Numbered from the stretch's first letter, positions 1-10,275 are shown. The stretch is 64,000 nt of DNA from Primorskyibacter aestuariivivens (GCF_028023675.1 NZ_JAQIOZ010000023.1:1-64000), one strand, 5' to 3'. Translations and numbers: made by a program. The notes: generated from the letters alone by a model not told the origin.

Positions 1-141
1 ATGGCAGCCTACAACTTCGCCCGCAGGCTCAAGACCCTCAGCGGGCTGACGCCTTACGAATACATCTGCAAGATCTGGACTTCAGAGCCAGATCGTTTCA
101 TCCTAAATCCGATCCACCATATGCCGGGACTGAACACCTAG
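1..141 (+). mobile_element. 3' end of an IS481-type transposase (partial)
   Basis: The first 46 codons read as the C-terminus of an IS481-family DDE transposase. The segment RRLKTLSGLTPYEYICKIW followed by a tail ending HHMPGLNT is the usual ending of these proteins. The gene enters from outside the window, so the ATG at position 1 is probably an internal methionine. The catalytic DDE core is not visible here. The insertion sequence's terminal repeat should lie a short way beyond the stop at 141, but I cannot place it with confidence. Confidence 0.8.
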
Positions 142-494
142 AAGCCGATTTCAGATTGCACAAATAGTGCACACAGTGCCCATTAACTTATTGAACTTAA
201 GTGTCAAACCATCCAATCCATCATTGGGGCGACTGACAGTCTCGCGTTCTGGTCTAAGCGCTTCATTGGTATCATCAAACTCTTGGCTCCGGGCTCGCAA
301 CGCTGGAATTTGCCCCTCTACGCTTCAATGCGCGCAAGAGCCACACTGGAAATCGGCCTCCATCCCCCTGCGGCGCCGCCAACACGCCAGCGCGTCTCTC
401 CCGCCGCAGAACCCTTGGCGCTCTCTACGACGGACCTATAGCCGAATTCTGCGAGGGAGGAAAACAGCCGTAACGCAAAGGCCGGTGCCGTGGC
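142..494. other. Intergenic stretch after the transposase
   Basis: This 353-base stretch separates the transposase stop from the end of the convergent regulator gene. It should contain the right end of the insertion sequence. An open frame on the plus strand (167-529) has arginine/serine-rich, low-complexity composition and resembles no family I know, so I do not call it a gene. Confidence 0.5.
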
Positions 495-1394
495 TCACGC
501 GTTCCAGACAACCGTGCCAAGCGCTGTGACGTCATACCCGCCATAGGCGTCCGCGCGCTCGGCGAATTGACGGGTCCGGCAAAACGTCATGAGCGCCTGC
601 AAAGGCGCTTCGAACCAATCCCGGCGATCGACGAGGAGCGCGAATTCTTCTTCGATGATCGGCAGAAACTCCAGCCCATAGCTGCGCGCGACCGCCGCCA
701 ATCCAAAGGCCGCGTCGGCGTCCCCGCGCCGCACGGCTTCGACCGCCTCGTCCTCGGTCCGGGCCACATCGGTAAAGGTCAATTGCGACAGGTCCAGACC
801 CTGTTTCCCGACCAGTTCGCGAAACAATGTGTCGGTGCCGGATTCCGGCTGCCGGGGCACGATCCGTCGCCCTGCCAGATCGGACAGACCGGACAGGATG
901 TGGTCCCCTGCGCGGAACACCAATCCGCGCTGCCGCTTGGCAAAAGAGATCAGGACGGCGTTCTGATCTGCGGCAGAGGTTGCCACCACCGGGGCATTCC
1001 ATGTCCCCGACGCCGCGTCATGGATATGCATCCCCGCGGCGATGCCTTCGCCCCCGACGAAACGGTCCAACCCGTCAAGAGAGCCGTCGTAATAAGTCGC
1101 CAGACCGCAGCGCGATTGCCGGATGGCCCAGTCCAGCAAAGGGTCATGGCTGCCAAGAACGATCTGCGGGCGCACCACAGGCCGCACAGATGGGCCCGTT
1201 GCACTGCCGGTCTTGGCCTGTTCGATCCAGGCGCGGATCTCGGCAGCTGGGAACAGGAGTTTTCCCGTTGCGCGCGAACAGGGGACCGCGCCGGATGAGG
1301 CCAAATCATAGATCTTGCGCTCCTTCAGCCGCAAAAGCTCGGCCAGTTCCTTGACGGTCAGGTATTCGTGATCGGGAAAGGCGATATCTTCCAT
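495..1394 (-). CDS. HTH regulator with periplasmic-binding-like sensor domain (putative molybdate/tungstate-linked)
   Basis: A one-component regulator of about 299 residues. The N-terminus carries an excisionase/MerR-like helix-turn-helix (YLTVKELAELLRLKERKIYD, roughly residues 10-30). The remaining 200 residues look like the PBP-like domain (PF12727) also found fused to molybdenum-related proteins. It is the last gene of the tungstate operon, beginning just after the tupA stop, so its sensor domain probably reports oxyanion status; that is inference. The start at 1394 (MEDIAFPDHE) fits the family better than the upstream ATG at 1439, which would add 15 cysteine- and proline-rich residues. 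Confidence 0.75.
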   Translation of the reverse strand: MEDIAFPDHEYLTVKELAELLRLKERKIYDLASSGAVPCSRATGKLLFPAAEIRAWIEQAKTGSATGPSVRPVVRPQIVLGSHDPLLDWAIRQSRCGLATYYDGSLDGLDRFVGGEGIAAGMHIHDAASGTWNAPVVATSAADQNAVLISFAKRQRGLVFRAGDHILSGLSDLAGRRIVPRQPESGTDTLFRELVGKQGLDLSQLTFTDVARTEDEAVEAVRRGDADAAFGLAAVARSYGLEFLPIIEEEFALLVDRRDWFEAPLQALMTFCRTRQFAERADAYGGYDVTALGTVVWNA

Positions 1395-1459
1395 GGCGTC
1401 TCGGGGGCATCTCGGGCAGGTTTCGGGGCGGCAGCCCATCCGCCGCCCCGCATACCCTA

Positions 1460-2278
1460 TCAGCTATCCGGCGCGTTAGGGAAGAAGAGCTGTTGATCGG
1501 CAACCTTGTAGGCCGCAATGGCACCCTGCCCTTCGTCCGACACAAGCCAATCCGCAAATGTTTGCGCCGCGTCCACGTTGACCGACGGGCATCTCGCGGG
1601 GTTCACCGGGATCACGCCATATTGGTTGAACATGTCCTCGTCGCCCTCGACGGCGATCTGATAGTCCTGCTTGTTGCCAAAGCTGATCCAGGTCGCGCGG
1701 TCGGTCATGACATAGGCACCCATGCCGATCCCTGCGTTGAGCGTCGCGCCCATGCCCGAGCCGGTCTCGCGATACCAGTCGCCGCTGGCCGCCGTCGGAT
1801 CGACGCCACTATCGGCCCACAGCGCCATTTCCTTTTTATGCGTCCCCGAATCGTCGCCGCGCGATGCAAAGAGCGCGCCCTCACCGGCGATCTTGCTCAT
1901 CGCGCCCTGCACGTCATTCATGCCCGCGACTCCCGCCGGATCCGCAGCGGGACCGACAATCACAAAATCATTGTACATCAGGTCGGTCCGCGCCGTGCCG
2001 AAGCCCGCGGCCACGAATTTCTCTTCGGATGGTTTCGCATGCACCAGCAGCACGTCACCGTCACAATTCTCGGCATTCTTGATCGCCTGCCCGGTGCCCA
2101 CGGCCACAACATTGACCTGAATGCCGGTCTTGCCCTGAAAAATCGGCAACAGGTAATCGTAGAGGCCGGAATTGGCCGTGGAGGTGGTCGACTGGACAAT
2201 GATCGACTGGTCCTGCGCCCAGAGGGCGCTTCCGATCACCAGCGCGACCGCCGTCGCCGTCAATTTCCTTGCAAGCAT
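1460..2278 (-). CDS. tupA: Tungstate ABC transporter, periplasmic binding protein
   Basis: Periplasmic oxyanion-binding protein of a TupABC tungstate importer, 272 residues. A signal peptide precedes the mature start near AQDQSIIVQ. The ligand motif STTSTANSGLYDYLLP, with TTST close to the N-terminus, is the hallmark of TupA rather than ModA or WtpA. Later segments (SRGDDSGTHKKE, GMGAYVMTDRATW) are also typical. The start at 2278 follows a GGGAGAGG ribosome-binding site; the earlier in-frame ATG at 2314 lies inside tupC. Third gene of the minus-strand operon tupB-tupC-tupA-regulator. Confidence 0.88.
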   Translation of the reverse strand: MLARKLTATAVALVIGSALWAQDQSIIVQSTTSTANSGLYDYLLPIFQGKTGIQVNVVAVGTGQAIKNAENCDGDVLLVHAKPSEEKFVAAGFGTARTDLMYNDFVIVGPAADPAGVAGMNDVQGAMSKIAGEGALFASRGDDSGTHKKEMALWADSGVDPTAASGDWYRETGSGMGATLNAGIGMGAYVMTDRATWISFGNKQDYQIAVEGDEDMFNQYGVIPVNPARCPSVNVDAAQTFADWLVSDEGQGAIAAYKVADQQLFFPNAPDS

Positions 2279-2303
2279 TGCGGCCTCTCCCTCTTCGCTT
2301 GTG

Positions 2304-3065
2304 TCAAACGACAAGTCTTCCGTTCAGGTAATCCTGCGCTGCCGCCGAGCGTGGCGCGTCGAAAAACTCTGCCGCTGTGCTGTGCTCGGCCACGCGTCCG
2401 CGATGCAGGAACACGACGTCATCGGCCATGCGACGCGCCTGCCCCATGTCATGGGTCACGAAGATGATCCGCACGCCGCGTACCCGCGCCTCGTTCACGA
2501 TGCCTTCGATGGCGAGGCTTGAGGCCGGATCTAGGCTGGCGGTCGGCTCATCCAGGAACAGCACCTCCGGGTCCGTCGCCAGCGCCCTTGCAAGCGCGAG
2601 ACGCTGCGCCTCGCCGCCCGACAGGAGCCGCGCGGGTTGCGCCGCTTTGTGGGAAAGCCCGACATGGTCGAGCAGCTCTTGTCGCCGCGCGGCGCTCTTG
2701 CCGCGCGCCTTGAGCACAAAGTCGATATTGGCTGCAACCGAGCGGCGCAGCAGGACAGGTTTCTGAAACACCAGAGCCTGCCGCGCGATGGCCTGCTCTG
2801 CCGTGTGGCCGCCCCAGTCGATGCGCCCGGCACTGGGCCGGATCAGTCCGTGCAAAAGCTTGAGCAGCAGGCTTTTGCCCGCGCCGTTCGGCCCCATGAT
2901 CATGGTGCAGCCGGTCGGGCCAAGATCAAGCGACACCCCGTCTAGCACCGTCGCGTCGCCAAAGCGCAACGTCAGATCGCACAGGCTCAGCGGCAGGATC
3001 GCCGGGGCCCGGGATACGGTGTGACGTGCGATGGCGGCGTCGGTCAGGGTCGTTGCGTCATACAT
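2304..3065 (-). CDS. tupC: Tungstate ABC transporter, ATP-binding protein
   Basis: ATPase subunit, 253 residues, energising tungstate import. It has Walker A GPNGAGKS, signature LSGGEAQRLALARAL, Walker B VLFLDEPTASLD and an H-loop in FVTHDMGQ. Its start overlaps the end of tupB by 8 bases, indicating translational coupling, and tupA follows after a short gap. Molybdate is a possible alternative substrate, but TupA next door argues for tungstate. Confidence 0.86.
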   Translation of the reverse strand: MYDATTLTDAAIARHTVSRAPAILPLSLCDLTLRFGDATVLDGVSLDLGPTGCTMIMGPNGAGKSLLLKLLHGLIRPSAGRIDWGGHTAEQAIARQALVFQKPVLLRRSVAANIDFVLKARGKSAARRQELLDHVGLSHKAAQPARLLSGGEAQRLALARALATDPEVLFLDEPTASLDPASSLAIEGIVNEARVRGVRIIFVTHDMGQARRMADDVVFLHRGRVAEHSTAAEFFDAPRSAAAQDYLNGRLVV

Positions 3066-3783
3066 AGGCTTGCCTCGCAGCTGTCATGCGTACCGATTGC
3101 ACCGCCGCGTTGACCCCAAGCGCGATAACGAGCAGCACAATCCCCAGCCCCAGCGCCAGTGCCAGATCGCCCTTGGAGGTTTCCAGCGCGATGGCCGTGG
3201 TCATGACGCGGGTCAGATGGTCGATATTGCCGCCCACGATGATCACCGCGCCCACCTCGGCCACGGCGCGGCCAAACCCCGCCAGCCCCACGGTCAGCAG
3301 CGAATAGCGCGCATCCCAGAGCAGCGCCTGAATGGTTTGCAGACGGGTCAGGCAGAGCGAGCGGAACTGTTCGGCATATTCGGCGTGAAGGTCTTCGATC
3401 ACCTGCCGCGACAGCGCCGCGACGATGGGCGCGATCAGGATGGTCTGGGCGATGATCATCGCGGTGGGCGTGTAAAGCAGGCCGAGAAAGCCCAGCGGCC
3501 CGGAGCGCGACAGGTGCAGATAGACCAGCAGGCCAACCACGACGGGCGGCAGACCCATAAGCGCGTTCATCACGATCAGAACGACGTTTCGTCCGGGGAA
3601 GCGGCCAATCGCCACCAGCGCGCCGATGGGCAATCCGATCAGACAGGCCACCACCGTCGCCGTCAGGCTCACGCGCAGCGACAGGAGCACAATCTCGATC
3701 AAATCCGCATCGCCCGCCAGAACGAGCGCAAGAGCCAGACCAAAGGCTTCCCCGATACTATGCAAATTCTCCCCCAGCTGCAT
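3058..3783 (-). CDS. tupB: Tungstate ABC transporter, permease
   Basis: Inner-membrane permease, 241 residues, with about five hydrophobic segments and a binding-protein-dependent transport loop around LLWDARYSLLTVGLAGFGRAV, where the EAA-type contact with the ATPase lies. It heads the operon. The ATG at 3783 (MQLGENLHSIGEAF) starts at the usual family position; the more distal ATG at 3831 gives an unusual N-terminus. Tungsten uptake suggests a W- or Mo-dependent oxidoreductase, such as formate dehydrogenase, elsewhere in the genome. Confidence 0.85.
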   Translation of the reverse strand: MQLGENLHSIGEAFGLALALVLAGDADLIEIVLLSLRVSLTATVVACLIGLPIGALVAIGRFPGRNVVLIVMNALMGLPPVVVGLLVYLHLSRSGPLGFLGLLYTPTAMIIAQTILIAPIVAALSRQVIEDLHAEYAEQFRSLCLTRLQTIQALLWDARYSLLTVGLAGFGRAVAEVGAVIIVGGNIDHLTRVMTTAIALETSKGDLALALGLGIVLLVIALGVNAAVQSVRMTAARQAYV

Positions 3784-3885
3784 AATTTCCGCTACCGCAA
3801 TGACTTTGCAGCCTGCACTATGGAAACTCAAGGCCGACTTTCGTGCTATTCAGGGAATTTTTGCGAGAAACGGACTGCATAATTT
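3778..3885. repeat. 11-bp direct repeat flanking the tupB upstream region
   Basis: CTGCATAATTT occurs at 3778-3788, over the tupB start codon, and again at 3875-3885, 97 bases upstream. Two copies in an otherwise GC-rich promoter region could be an operator pair or chance. Confidence 0.3.
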
Positions 3886-3974
3886 ACGGAACCACGCGTA
3901 GCGCCAGCGCCGCGTCCCGTCGAATGGGCCGGTTTCTCGCGGCTCAGGCATGGCGTGCAGCGCGCTTTTGGCCG

Positions 3975-5018
3975 CTATGACCCAAGTCTTTCGATCCGGG
4001 AACACAGGTCTTGCGCCGCGCCGAGCGCCCGCGCCGTGGCAACGGACATCTGGGGCAGGATCATCCATTCCAGCATCCAGGCCGCACCGGACCGCTCCTG
4101 TTCATGGATCAGCGCGTGATGGAGACCGGCCAGCTGGGTGGCATTGAACCGCGCCAGCGTCACAAGCAGCTCGGCAAGCACCGGGTTCGATTTGTGCGGC
4201 ATCGCCGAGGACCCGCCGCCCCCGGTGAGCGTGATTTCGTCAAGCCCCTGCTGGGCCATAAGGGCCACATCCTGACCGATTTTCCCGAGCGACCCGGTGA
4301 TGAGCGACAGACGGCTGGCATATTCCGCCACCGCGCTGCGATCCGTGTGCCAGACCGGCCCTGCGGAGAGCCCAAGCGCATCCGCCATATGGGCCGCGAT
4401 CCGCTCGCCGTCGCCACCAAACCCGTGGCGCGTGCCCACCGGGCCGCCCAGTTGCAGACGCTCGACGCGCGGACGCGAAGCGTCCAGCCCCGACATGTGA
4501 TCCCTGAGCGGCTGCCGCCAGCTCCGGACCCGGTCCGCCACGGTGATCGGCAGGGCCGCCTGCATACGCGTCCGACCCATCAACGGGGCATCGCCCATTT
4601 CCGACGCCAGCCGGGCAAGGCGCGCATCGAGCGCCTGCAACCGGTCCATCAGCATGTCCGTGACCTGTCTCAGGGTCAGCGCCAACGCCGTATCAAGCAC
4701 GTCTTGCGATGTGGCACCGGTATGGATAGCCGCGGCATCCGCACCTGCCTGGGACCGGAGTTGCCACACGAAATCGGGAATGGGCAGACCGTCGCGCAAA
4801 CTGGCCTCTGCGAGCGATGCAATGTCGATTTCGGCGCGCTCGACAACCTCTGCCGCATCGCGCCCCTGATGCGCGGGCACATGCCCGCACGCCGCCAGCG
4901 CATTGGCCAGCGCCGCCTCAAAAGCGCGGTAATGGCAAAGCTGCGCGTCAGCGGACCAAAGATCGACTGTCGCAGGATCACCGAACAGAGGGCCAAGCCA
5001 GGGATGGTCAAAGATCAT
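3975..5018 (-). CDS. pcaB: 3-carboxy-cis,cis-muconate cycloisomerase
   Basis: Class-II fumarase/aspartase-superfamily enzyme that lactonises 3-carboxy-cis,cis-muconate to 4-carboxymuconolactone. The superfamily signature GGGGSSAMPHKSNPV is present, with TGATSQDVLDTAL in the N-terminal third. At 347 residues it lacks about 100 C-terminal residues compared with Pseudomonas-type PcaB; to my knowledge shorter forms are normal in this bacterial group. It is the last gene of the pobA-pcaCHGB operon, 38 bases after pcaG. Confidence 0.9.
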   Translation of the reverse strand: MIFDHPWLGPLFGDPATVDLWSADAQLCHYRAFEAALANALAACGHVPAHQGRDAAEVVERAEIDIASLAEASLRDGLPIPDFVWQLRSQAGADAAAIHTGATSQDVLDTALALTLRQVTDMLMDRLQALDARLARLASEMGDAPLMGRTRMQAALPITVADRVRSWRQPLRDHMSGLDASRPRVERLQLGGPVGTRHGFGGDGERIAAHMADALGLSAGPVWHTDRSAVAEYASRLSLITGSLGKIGQDVALMAQQGLDEITLTGGGGSSAMPHKSNPVLAELLVTLARFNATQLAGLHHALIHEQERSGAAWMLEWMILPQMSVATARALGAAQDLCSRIERLGS

Positions 5019-5056
5019 GCAATTGCCCCGGTCCGGTCGCGCAGAAGGTCCGCAGC

Positions 5057-5677
5057 TCAGACATCGAAAAACACGGTCTCATCCTCGCCCTGAAGCCGGA
5101 TGTCGAAACGGTAGAGCGGCGCGCCGCCCTCCTCGGACCGCGTGGCGATCAGCGTTGCGCGGCGGTGTTCCCATTCGATCAGGTTCAGCACGGGATCGGC
5201 GGCATTGGCCTCGGGCTCATCGCTGAAATAGAGCCGCGTGTTCAGCCCGACATTGATGCCGCGCGCGACGATCCAGAGGTTCAGATGCGGCGCCTGCATG
5301 GCCGTGTTCCGGCCCTGCGTCTTGCCTGGTTTGACGGTCTCGAAGCTCCATTCACCGGTTTCGAAATCCGAGATCACACGCCCCCAGCCGCGAAAGGCAT
5401 CCTCGACGGGACCGCCGCCTTCGGGGTGGGCATAATGGCCGTCGGTATTGGCCTGCCAGACCTCGATGAGCACATCTTTGATCGGCGCGCCCATGCCGTC
5501 GATAACGCGGCCCGCGATGCGGATGCGTTCGCCTTTGGCATTGGGGCCCGCGATGTCATGGCCGAGTTCCTGTTCATAGATGTCAAACCCCGCGGCCCCC
5601 GGCGCGAGGCCGATATGGACATAAGGACCTGCGGTCTGCGATGCCGTCTCTTTGAGATATGCAAGCTTCTGAGCCAT
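5057..5677 (-). CDS. pcaG: Protocatechuate 3,4-dioxygenase, alpha subunit
   Basis: Alpha subunit (206 residues) of the intradiol dioxygenase that opens the ring of protocatechuate. It shows the dioxygenase_C fold pattern, with GRVIDGMGAPIKDVLIEVWQ and a C-terminal half with APHLNLWIVARGIN. The iron ligands lie in the beta subunit, so the alpha chain is structural and helps shape the active site. Its ATG overlaps the pcaH stop by one base (TGATG), so the two subunits should be made in equal amounts. Confidence 0.93.
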   Translation of the reverse strand: MAQKLAYLKETASQTAGPYVHIGLAPGAAGFDIYEQELGHDIAGPNAKGERIRIAGRVIDGMGAPIKDVLIEVWQANTDGHYAHPEGGGPVEDAFRGWGRVISDFETGEWSFETVKPGKTQGRNTAMQAPHLNLWIVARGINVGLNTRLYFSDEPEANAADPVLNLIEWEHRRATLIATRSEEGGAPLYRFDIRLQGEDETVFFDV

Positions 5678-6405
5678 CAGTTCCCCTCCGGCCGATTTTC
5701 GAACAGGGTCGAGCGGCGTCCGCGCAGCACGATGTCGAACTTGTAAGCGATGCTGTCGAGCGGAATGGTCGCGTTCAGGTCAAGCGTGGCGGTCAGCTGC
5801 TCAATGGCGTCCGGGTCGGGGATCGTCTGCACGATGGGGCAGATCGGGATCAGCGGATCGCCCTCGAAATAGCATTGCGTGATGAGCCGCTGCACGAAGC
5901 CCGATCCGAAAACCGACAGGTGAATATGCGCCGGACGCCAGTTATTCACCATGTTGCGCCACGGATAAGCGCCGGGTTTCACGGTACGGAAACAGTAATA
6001 GCCGTTTTCATCGGTCAGCGTCCGGCCACAACCGCCAAAGTTCGGATCAATGGGCGCAAGATAGGTATCCTTCTTGTGCCGGTAGCGCCCGCCCGCATTG
6101 GCCTGCCATATCTCGACCAGCGTCTCGGGAACGGGCCGCGCGTTTTCATCCAGAACACGCCCGTGCAGGATGATCCGTTCGCCAATCGGGCTTTCCCCCG
6201 CCTGCACGTAATTGGTCAACAGGTCATTGTCGCCCGGGTCGATGTCATTATGGCCAAAGCGCGGTCCGGTGATCTCGCTCACCGTGTTCTCAAGCGAGAT
6301 CAGCGCATAGCGCGGGCTGCGCGCCACTGATGTCTTGTAATCCGGTGTGAAGGCCGGGGGATGGATGGCCCGGTTGCGCATATAGTAATCGGCAGGTCGG
6401 CTCAT
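5677..6405 (-). CDS. pcaH: Protocatechuate 3,4-dioxygenase, beta subunit
   Basis: Catalytic beta subunit, 242 residues. The non-haem Fe(III) ligands are recognisable as the tyrosines in [11 protein letters not shown] and KPGAYPWRN and the two histidines in WRPAHIHLS. The reaction is protocatechuate + O2 to 3-carboxy-cis,cis-muconate. The start overlaps the end of pcaC by four bases (ATGA). Confidence 0.94.
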   Translation of the reverse strand: MSRPADYYMRNRAIHPPAFTPDYKTSVARSPRYALISLENTVSEITGPRFGHNDIDPGDNDLLTNYVQAGESPIGERIILHGRVLDENARPVPETLVEIWQANAGGRYRHKKDTYLAPIDPNFGGCGRTLTDENGYYCFRTVKPGAYPWRNMVNNWRPAHIHLSVFGSGFVQRLITQCYFEGDPLIPICPIVQTIPDPDAIEQLTATLDLNATIPLDSIAYKFDIVLRGRRSTLFENRPEGN

Positions 6406-6791
6406 CTGTCCTCCTCCATCTCGGCATAGGTCGCCTTGGCGAGTTTGATCGCATGGTTCGCCTTGGGCACACCGGCATAGACCGCCACGTGCTGAAAGGC
6501 CTGGATAACGTCCGTCCTAGACGCGCCGGTATTGGCCGTGGCCCGGATATGCATCGGGATTTCGTCGAAATTCCCGGTTGCCGCCAGAAGCGCCAGCGTC
6601 AGCATCGAGCGTTCGCGGGTCGTGATACTGTCATCCGCCCAGACCGTGCCCCACGCCCCTTCGGTGATCAAGTCCTGAAACGGCGCGTCGAAGTCCGTCT
6701 TGGCCGCCTCTGCCCGATCCACATGGGCATCCCCAAGAACCGCGCGCCGGACGCGCATGCCTTGTTCGAATTTTGACACTGTATCTGTCAT
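6402..6791 (-). CDS. pcaC: 4-carboxymuconolactone decarboxylase
   Basis: Small AhpD/CMD-fold enzyme, 129 residues, converting 4-carboxymuconolactone to 3-oxoadipate enol-lactone. Family pattern: [21 protein letters not shown] followed by [17 protein letters not shown]. It stands alone and is not fused to PcaD. No enol-lactone hydrolase is found in the window, so that step is encoded elsewhere. Confidence 0.92.
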   Translation of the reverse strand: MTDTVSKFEQGMRVRRAVLGDAHVDRAEAAKTDFDAPFQDLITEGAWGTVWADDSITTRERSMLTLALLAATGNFDEIPMHIRATANTGASRTDVIQAFQHVAVYAGVPKANHAIKLAKATYAEMEEDR

Positions 6792-6817
6792 TGCTGTCCA
6801 TTACTCCCCGTGGCCGT

Positions 6818-8071
<1,254 letters not shown>

Positions 8072-8073
8072 TC

Positions 8074-8089
8074 ATAATCTAAAGGTTAT
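8074..8089. promoter_or_regulatory. PcaQ-box-like inverted repeat
   Basis: ATAATC-TAAA-GGTTAT lies in the pobA/pcaQ intergenic region. It is one base from dyad symmetry and close to the ATAACC-N4-GGTTAA PcaQ motif described in rhizobia. It sits about 90 bases from the pobA start, a reasonable distance for LysR-type activation. It also touches the pcaQ start codon, consistent with autorepression. Confidence 0.55.
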
Positions 8090-9029
8090 GGATTTTGACG
8101 CACATCTCAGGCTACGCCACGTCCGCACCTTTCTTGAAATCGCGCGGGCGGAAAGCGTGTCCACCGCAGCGGCGCGGTTGAACATCTCGCAACCGGCTGT
8201 ATCCCGCAGCCTGAAAGAGCTCGAAGAGATGCTGGCGACGCCGTTGTTTGACCGTGTCGGTCGCGGTCTGCGCCTGAATGAGGCAGGACGCGTGTTTCAG
8301 GCACATGCCAGCGCATCCATGGTGGAATTGATGCAGGCCCGCGACCGGTTGACGAAAGACGGGGATCTTACATCGCGTCTGTCGGTCGGAGTTCTGCCCA
8401 CAGCGGCATCCGAGCTTGTCCCAAGCGCCGCGCTTGCCTTTCGCAAGGAAATTCCCAGCGCGCGCCTGCATATCCTGACAGGTCCGAACTGGCTTTTGTT
8501 CGACGAGCTGCGCGCGGGGCGTGTTGATCTCGTGGTCGGGCGCATGCCGGAACGGGAAAAGGCCACCGGGATCATGTTTCAGCAACTCTATATCGAGGAT
8601 GTGGTTCTGGTCTGTCGGCCCGGTCACGCAATCCTCAGTGCGCGTGTCCCCGAAGACCACATATCCGACAGCGATCTGATCCTGCCGCCCCCGGGCGCGG
8701 TCATCGCTCCGACCGTCGAACGATATCTGGCCAGCATCGGCTTGCCCGAGATGCGCGCGGCACTTGAAACCGTGGCTTTGCCGGTCGGGCGCAAGATCGT
8801 CGGAAGCTCGGACGCGCTTTGGTTCATTTCACGCGGCGTTGTCGCGGATGAACTGGCAGCGGGCAGTCTTGTCGTGGTGCCGCTGGCTTCACCGCTCCTG
8901 TCGGGGCCCGTCGGGATCAGCATTGCGCGCTCCGCACCGATCAGCGTCGAACGCAGCGTGTTCGCAAGCCGCCTGCGCCATGCCGCCGCCGAACTGCGCC
9001 CCGCCTACGCATCTGGCACCCGCCGCTGA
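8088..9029 (+). CDS. pcaQ: LysR-type activator of the pca operon
   Basis: LysR regulator of 313 residues. The N-terminal winged helix contains AARLNISQPAVSRSLKELEE; the rest is the effector-binding domain. Position divergent from pobA-pcaCHGB and overall length match PcaQ, which in rhizobia responds to carboxymuconate-type intermediates. The start at 8088 (MDFDAHLRLRHVRTFLE) is preferred because most PcaQ proteins begin shortly before the LRHVRTFLE-like segment. An upstream ATG at 8046 would add 14 residues and place the putative operator inside the gene. Confidence 0.87.
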   Translation: MDFDAHLRLRHVRTFLEIARAESVSTAAARLNISQPAVSRSLKELEEMLATPLFDRVGRGLRLNEAGRVFQAHASASMVELMQARDRLTKDGDLTSRLSVGVLPTAASELVPSAALAFRKEIPSARLHILTGPNWLLFDELRAGRVDLVVGRMPEREKATGIMFQQLYIEDVVLVCRPGHAILSARVPEDHISDSDLILPPPGAVIAPTVERYLASIGLPEMRAALETVALPVGRKIVGSSDALWFISRGVVADELAAGSLVVVPLASPLLSGPVGISIARSAPISVERSVFASRLRHAAAELRPAYASGTRR

Positions 9030-9053
9030 GAGGCGCTGCGGCACGATGATTGG

Positions 9054-9081
9054 TTGATAAATCACCATGAGCGCGTATGGT
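9054..9081 (+). promoter_or_regulatory. Possible promoter of the GT2-LAB_N-GT39 genes
   Basis: TTGATA at 9054-9059 and TATGGT at 9076-9081 are 16 bases apart, about 80-100 bases before the glycosyltransferase start. This resembles a weak housekeeping promoter; the -10 match is only partial. Confidence 0.3.
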
Positions 9082-9178
9082 AAACATAGGAATTGCCGAA
9101 TATTTAAGTGATCATCGGGCGCATCCTCCCATGTGGTCACGGAGCGGTTCCGCTTGGGACTGAATGGGGAAAACCCGC

Positions 9179-10168
9179 ATGGCAGCCGAAAATGCGACGA
9201 ACCGACCCGGGCGCTCCGTTTCGATTGTGCTGCCATTTCTGAACGAGGCCGAAACCCTCGAACCGCTGGTCACAGAGATCCGCAACGTGATGGCAAAGAC
9301 CGAAAGGCGTTTTGACATCTTTCTGGTAAATGACGGCAGCACGGATGCGGGAGCGAAGATCGCGGCAGACCTGGCCAGGCGCTGGCCCGAGCTGCGCATG
9401 ATCAGCTTTACCCGCAATTTCGGCAAGGCCTCGGCCCTGTCCGCAGGGTTCACGCATTCGCGCGGGGATATCGTGATCACGATGGATGCGGATTTTCAGG
9501 ACGACCCAAGCGAGATCCCCCGGTTCCTCGAACAGATCGACGCAGGCTTCGATGTGGTGAGCGGCTGGAAGCAGAAACGCAATGACCCGATTAGCAAGAC
9601 GCTGCCGTCCAAAGTGTTCAACTTCATGACGTCATGGAACTTTGGCATCAAGCTTCACGACATCAATTGCGGTTTCAAGGCCTATACCCGCCGCGCGGTG
9701 AAATCCCTGAACCTTTATGGTGAGTTGCATCGTTTCACGCCCGCGATCCTCAATGAGCGGGGCTACAGGATCACCGAGATCGCGGTGAAGCATAACCCCC
9801 GGAAATTCGGCCAGTCGAAATACGGAGGCTCCCGCTTTATCAAAGGCATTCTGGACATCGTCACGGTCAAGCTGGTGGCGCATTACCATGTGCGCCCGCT
9901 GCATTTCTTTGCTCTCATCGGCATCCCGATCCTCCTGTTCGGATTGCTGGCGCTGAGCTATCTCTCGGTCCTGTGGCTGTTGCACTACCGACCGATCGGG
10001 GATCGCCCGCTGATGCTGATCGGATTGCTGTCGGTCATCGTCGGCGTACAGATCCTCGGAACCGGGCTGCTTGCCGAATTGATCCAGTCGCGGTCGATGA
10101 GTGAAGACAAGAAATACGTGATCGACGAAATCGCGGGGCTGGACGATGACGACATGCCGACCCCCTAG
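9179..10168 (+). CDS. GT2 polyprenyl-phosphate glycosyltransferase (DPM1/ArnC/GtrB-like)
   Basis: Inverting family-2 glycosyltransferase of 329 residues, expected to move a sugar from a nucleotide donor to undecaprenyl phosphate on the inner leaflet. Donor-site motifs are FLVNDGSTDAG and MDADFQDDP (the DxD). The C-terminus has two transmembrane helices (near LHFFALIGIPILLFGLLAL and LMLIGLLSVIVGVQILGTG) as in GtrB/ArnC. An alternative ATG at 9164 is possible. The next two genes complete a three-part lipid-linked sugar transfer set. The sugar cannot be told from sequence. Confidence 0.82.
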   Translation: MAAENATNRPGRSVSIVLPFLNEAETLEPLVTEIRNVMAKTERRFDIFLVNDGSTDAGAKIAADLARRWPELRMISFTRNFGKASALSAGFTHSRGDIVITMDADFQDDPSEIPRFLEQIDAGFDVVSGWKQKRNDPISKTLPSKVFNFMTSWNFGIKLHDINCGFKAYTRRAVKSLNLYGELHRFTPAILNERGYRITEIAVKHNPRKFGQSKYGGSRFIKGILDIVTVKLVAHYHVRPLHFFALIGIPILLFGLLALSYLSVLWLLHYRPIGDRPLMLIGLLSVIVGVQILGTGLLAELIQSRSMSEDKKYVIDEIAGLDDDDMPTP

Positions 10169-10275
10169 CCCGGCCCTCGCTTCGTGGCGGTCCCAGGCCA
10201 TTGCGACCCTCGGTTGGCCGGCCTCATGAATGCGCTGGCCTTGCACAAAATCCTGTCCCACTCCGGAGGCTCAAA

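Noticed and set aside
167-529. Plus-strand open frame after the transposase
   Set aside because: No ribosome-binding site, no family resemblance, and it runs into the regulator gene on the other strand.
9064-9081. ACCAT...ATGGT inverted repeat as an operator shared with 20414-20429
   Set aside because: Arms point the opposite way and the spacing differs, so it is not the same site.
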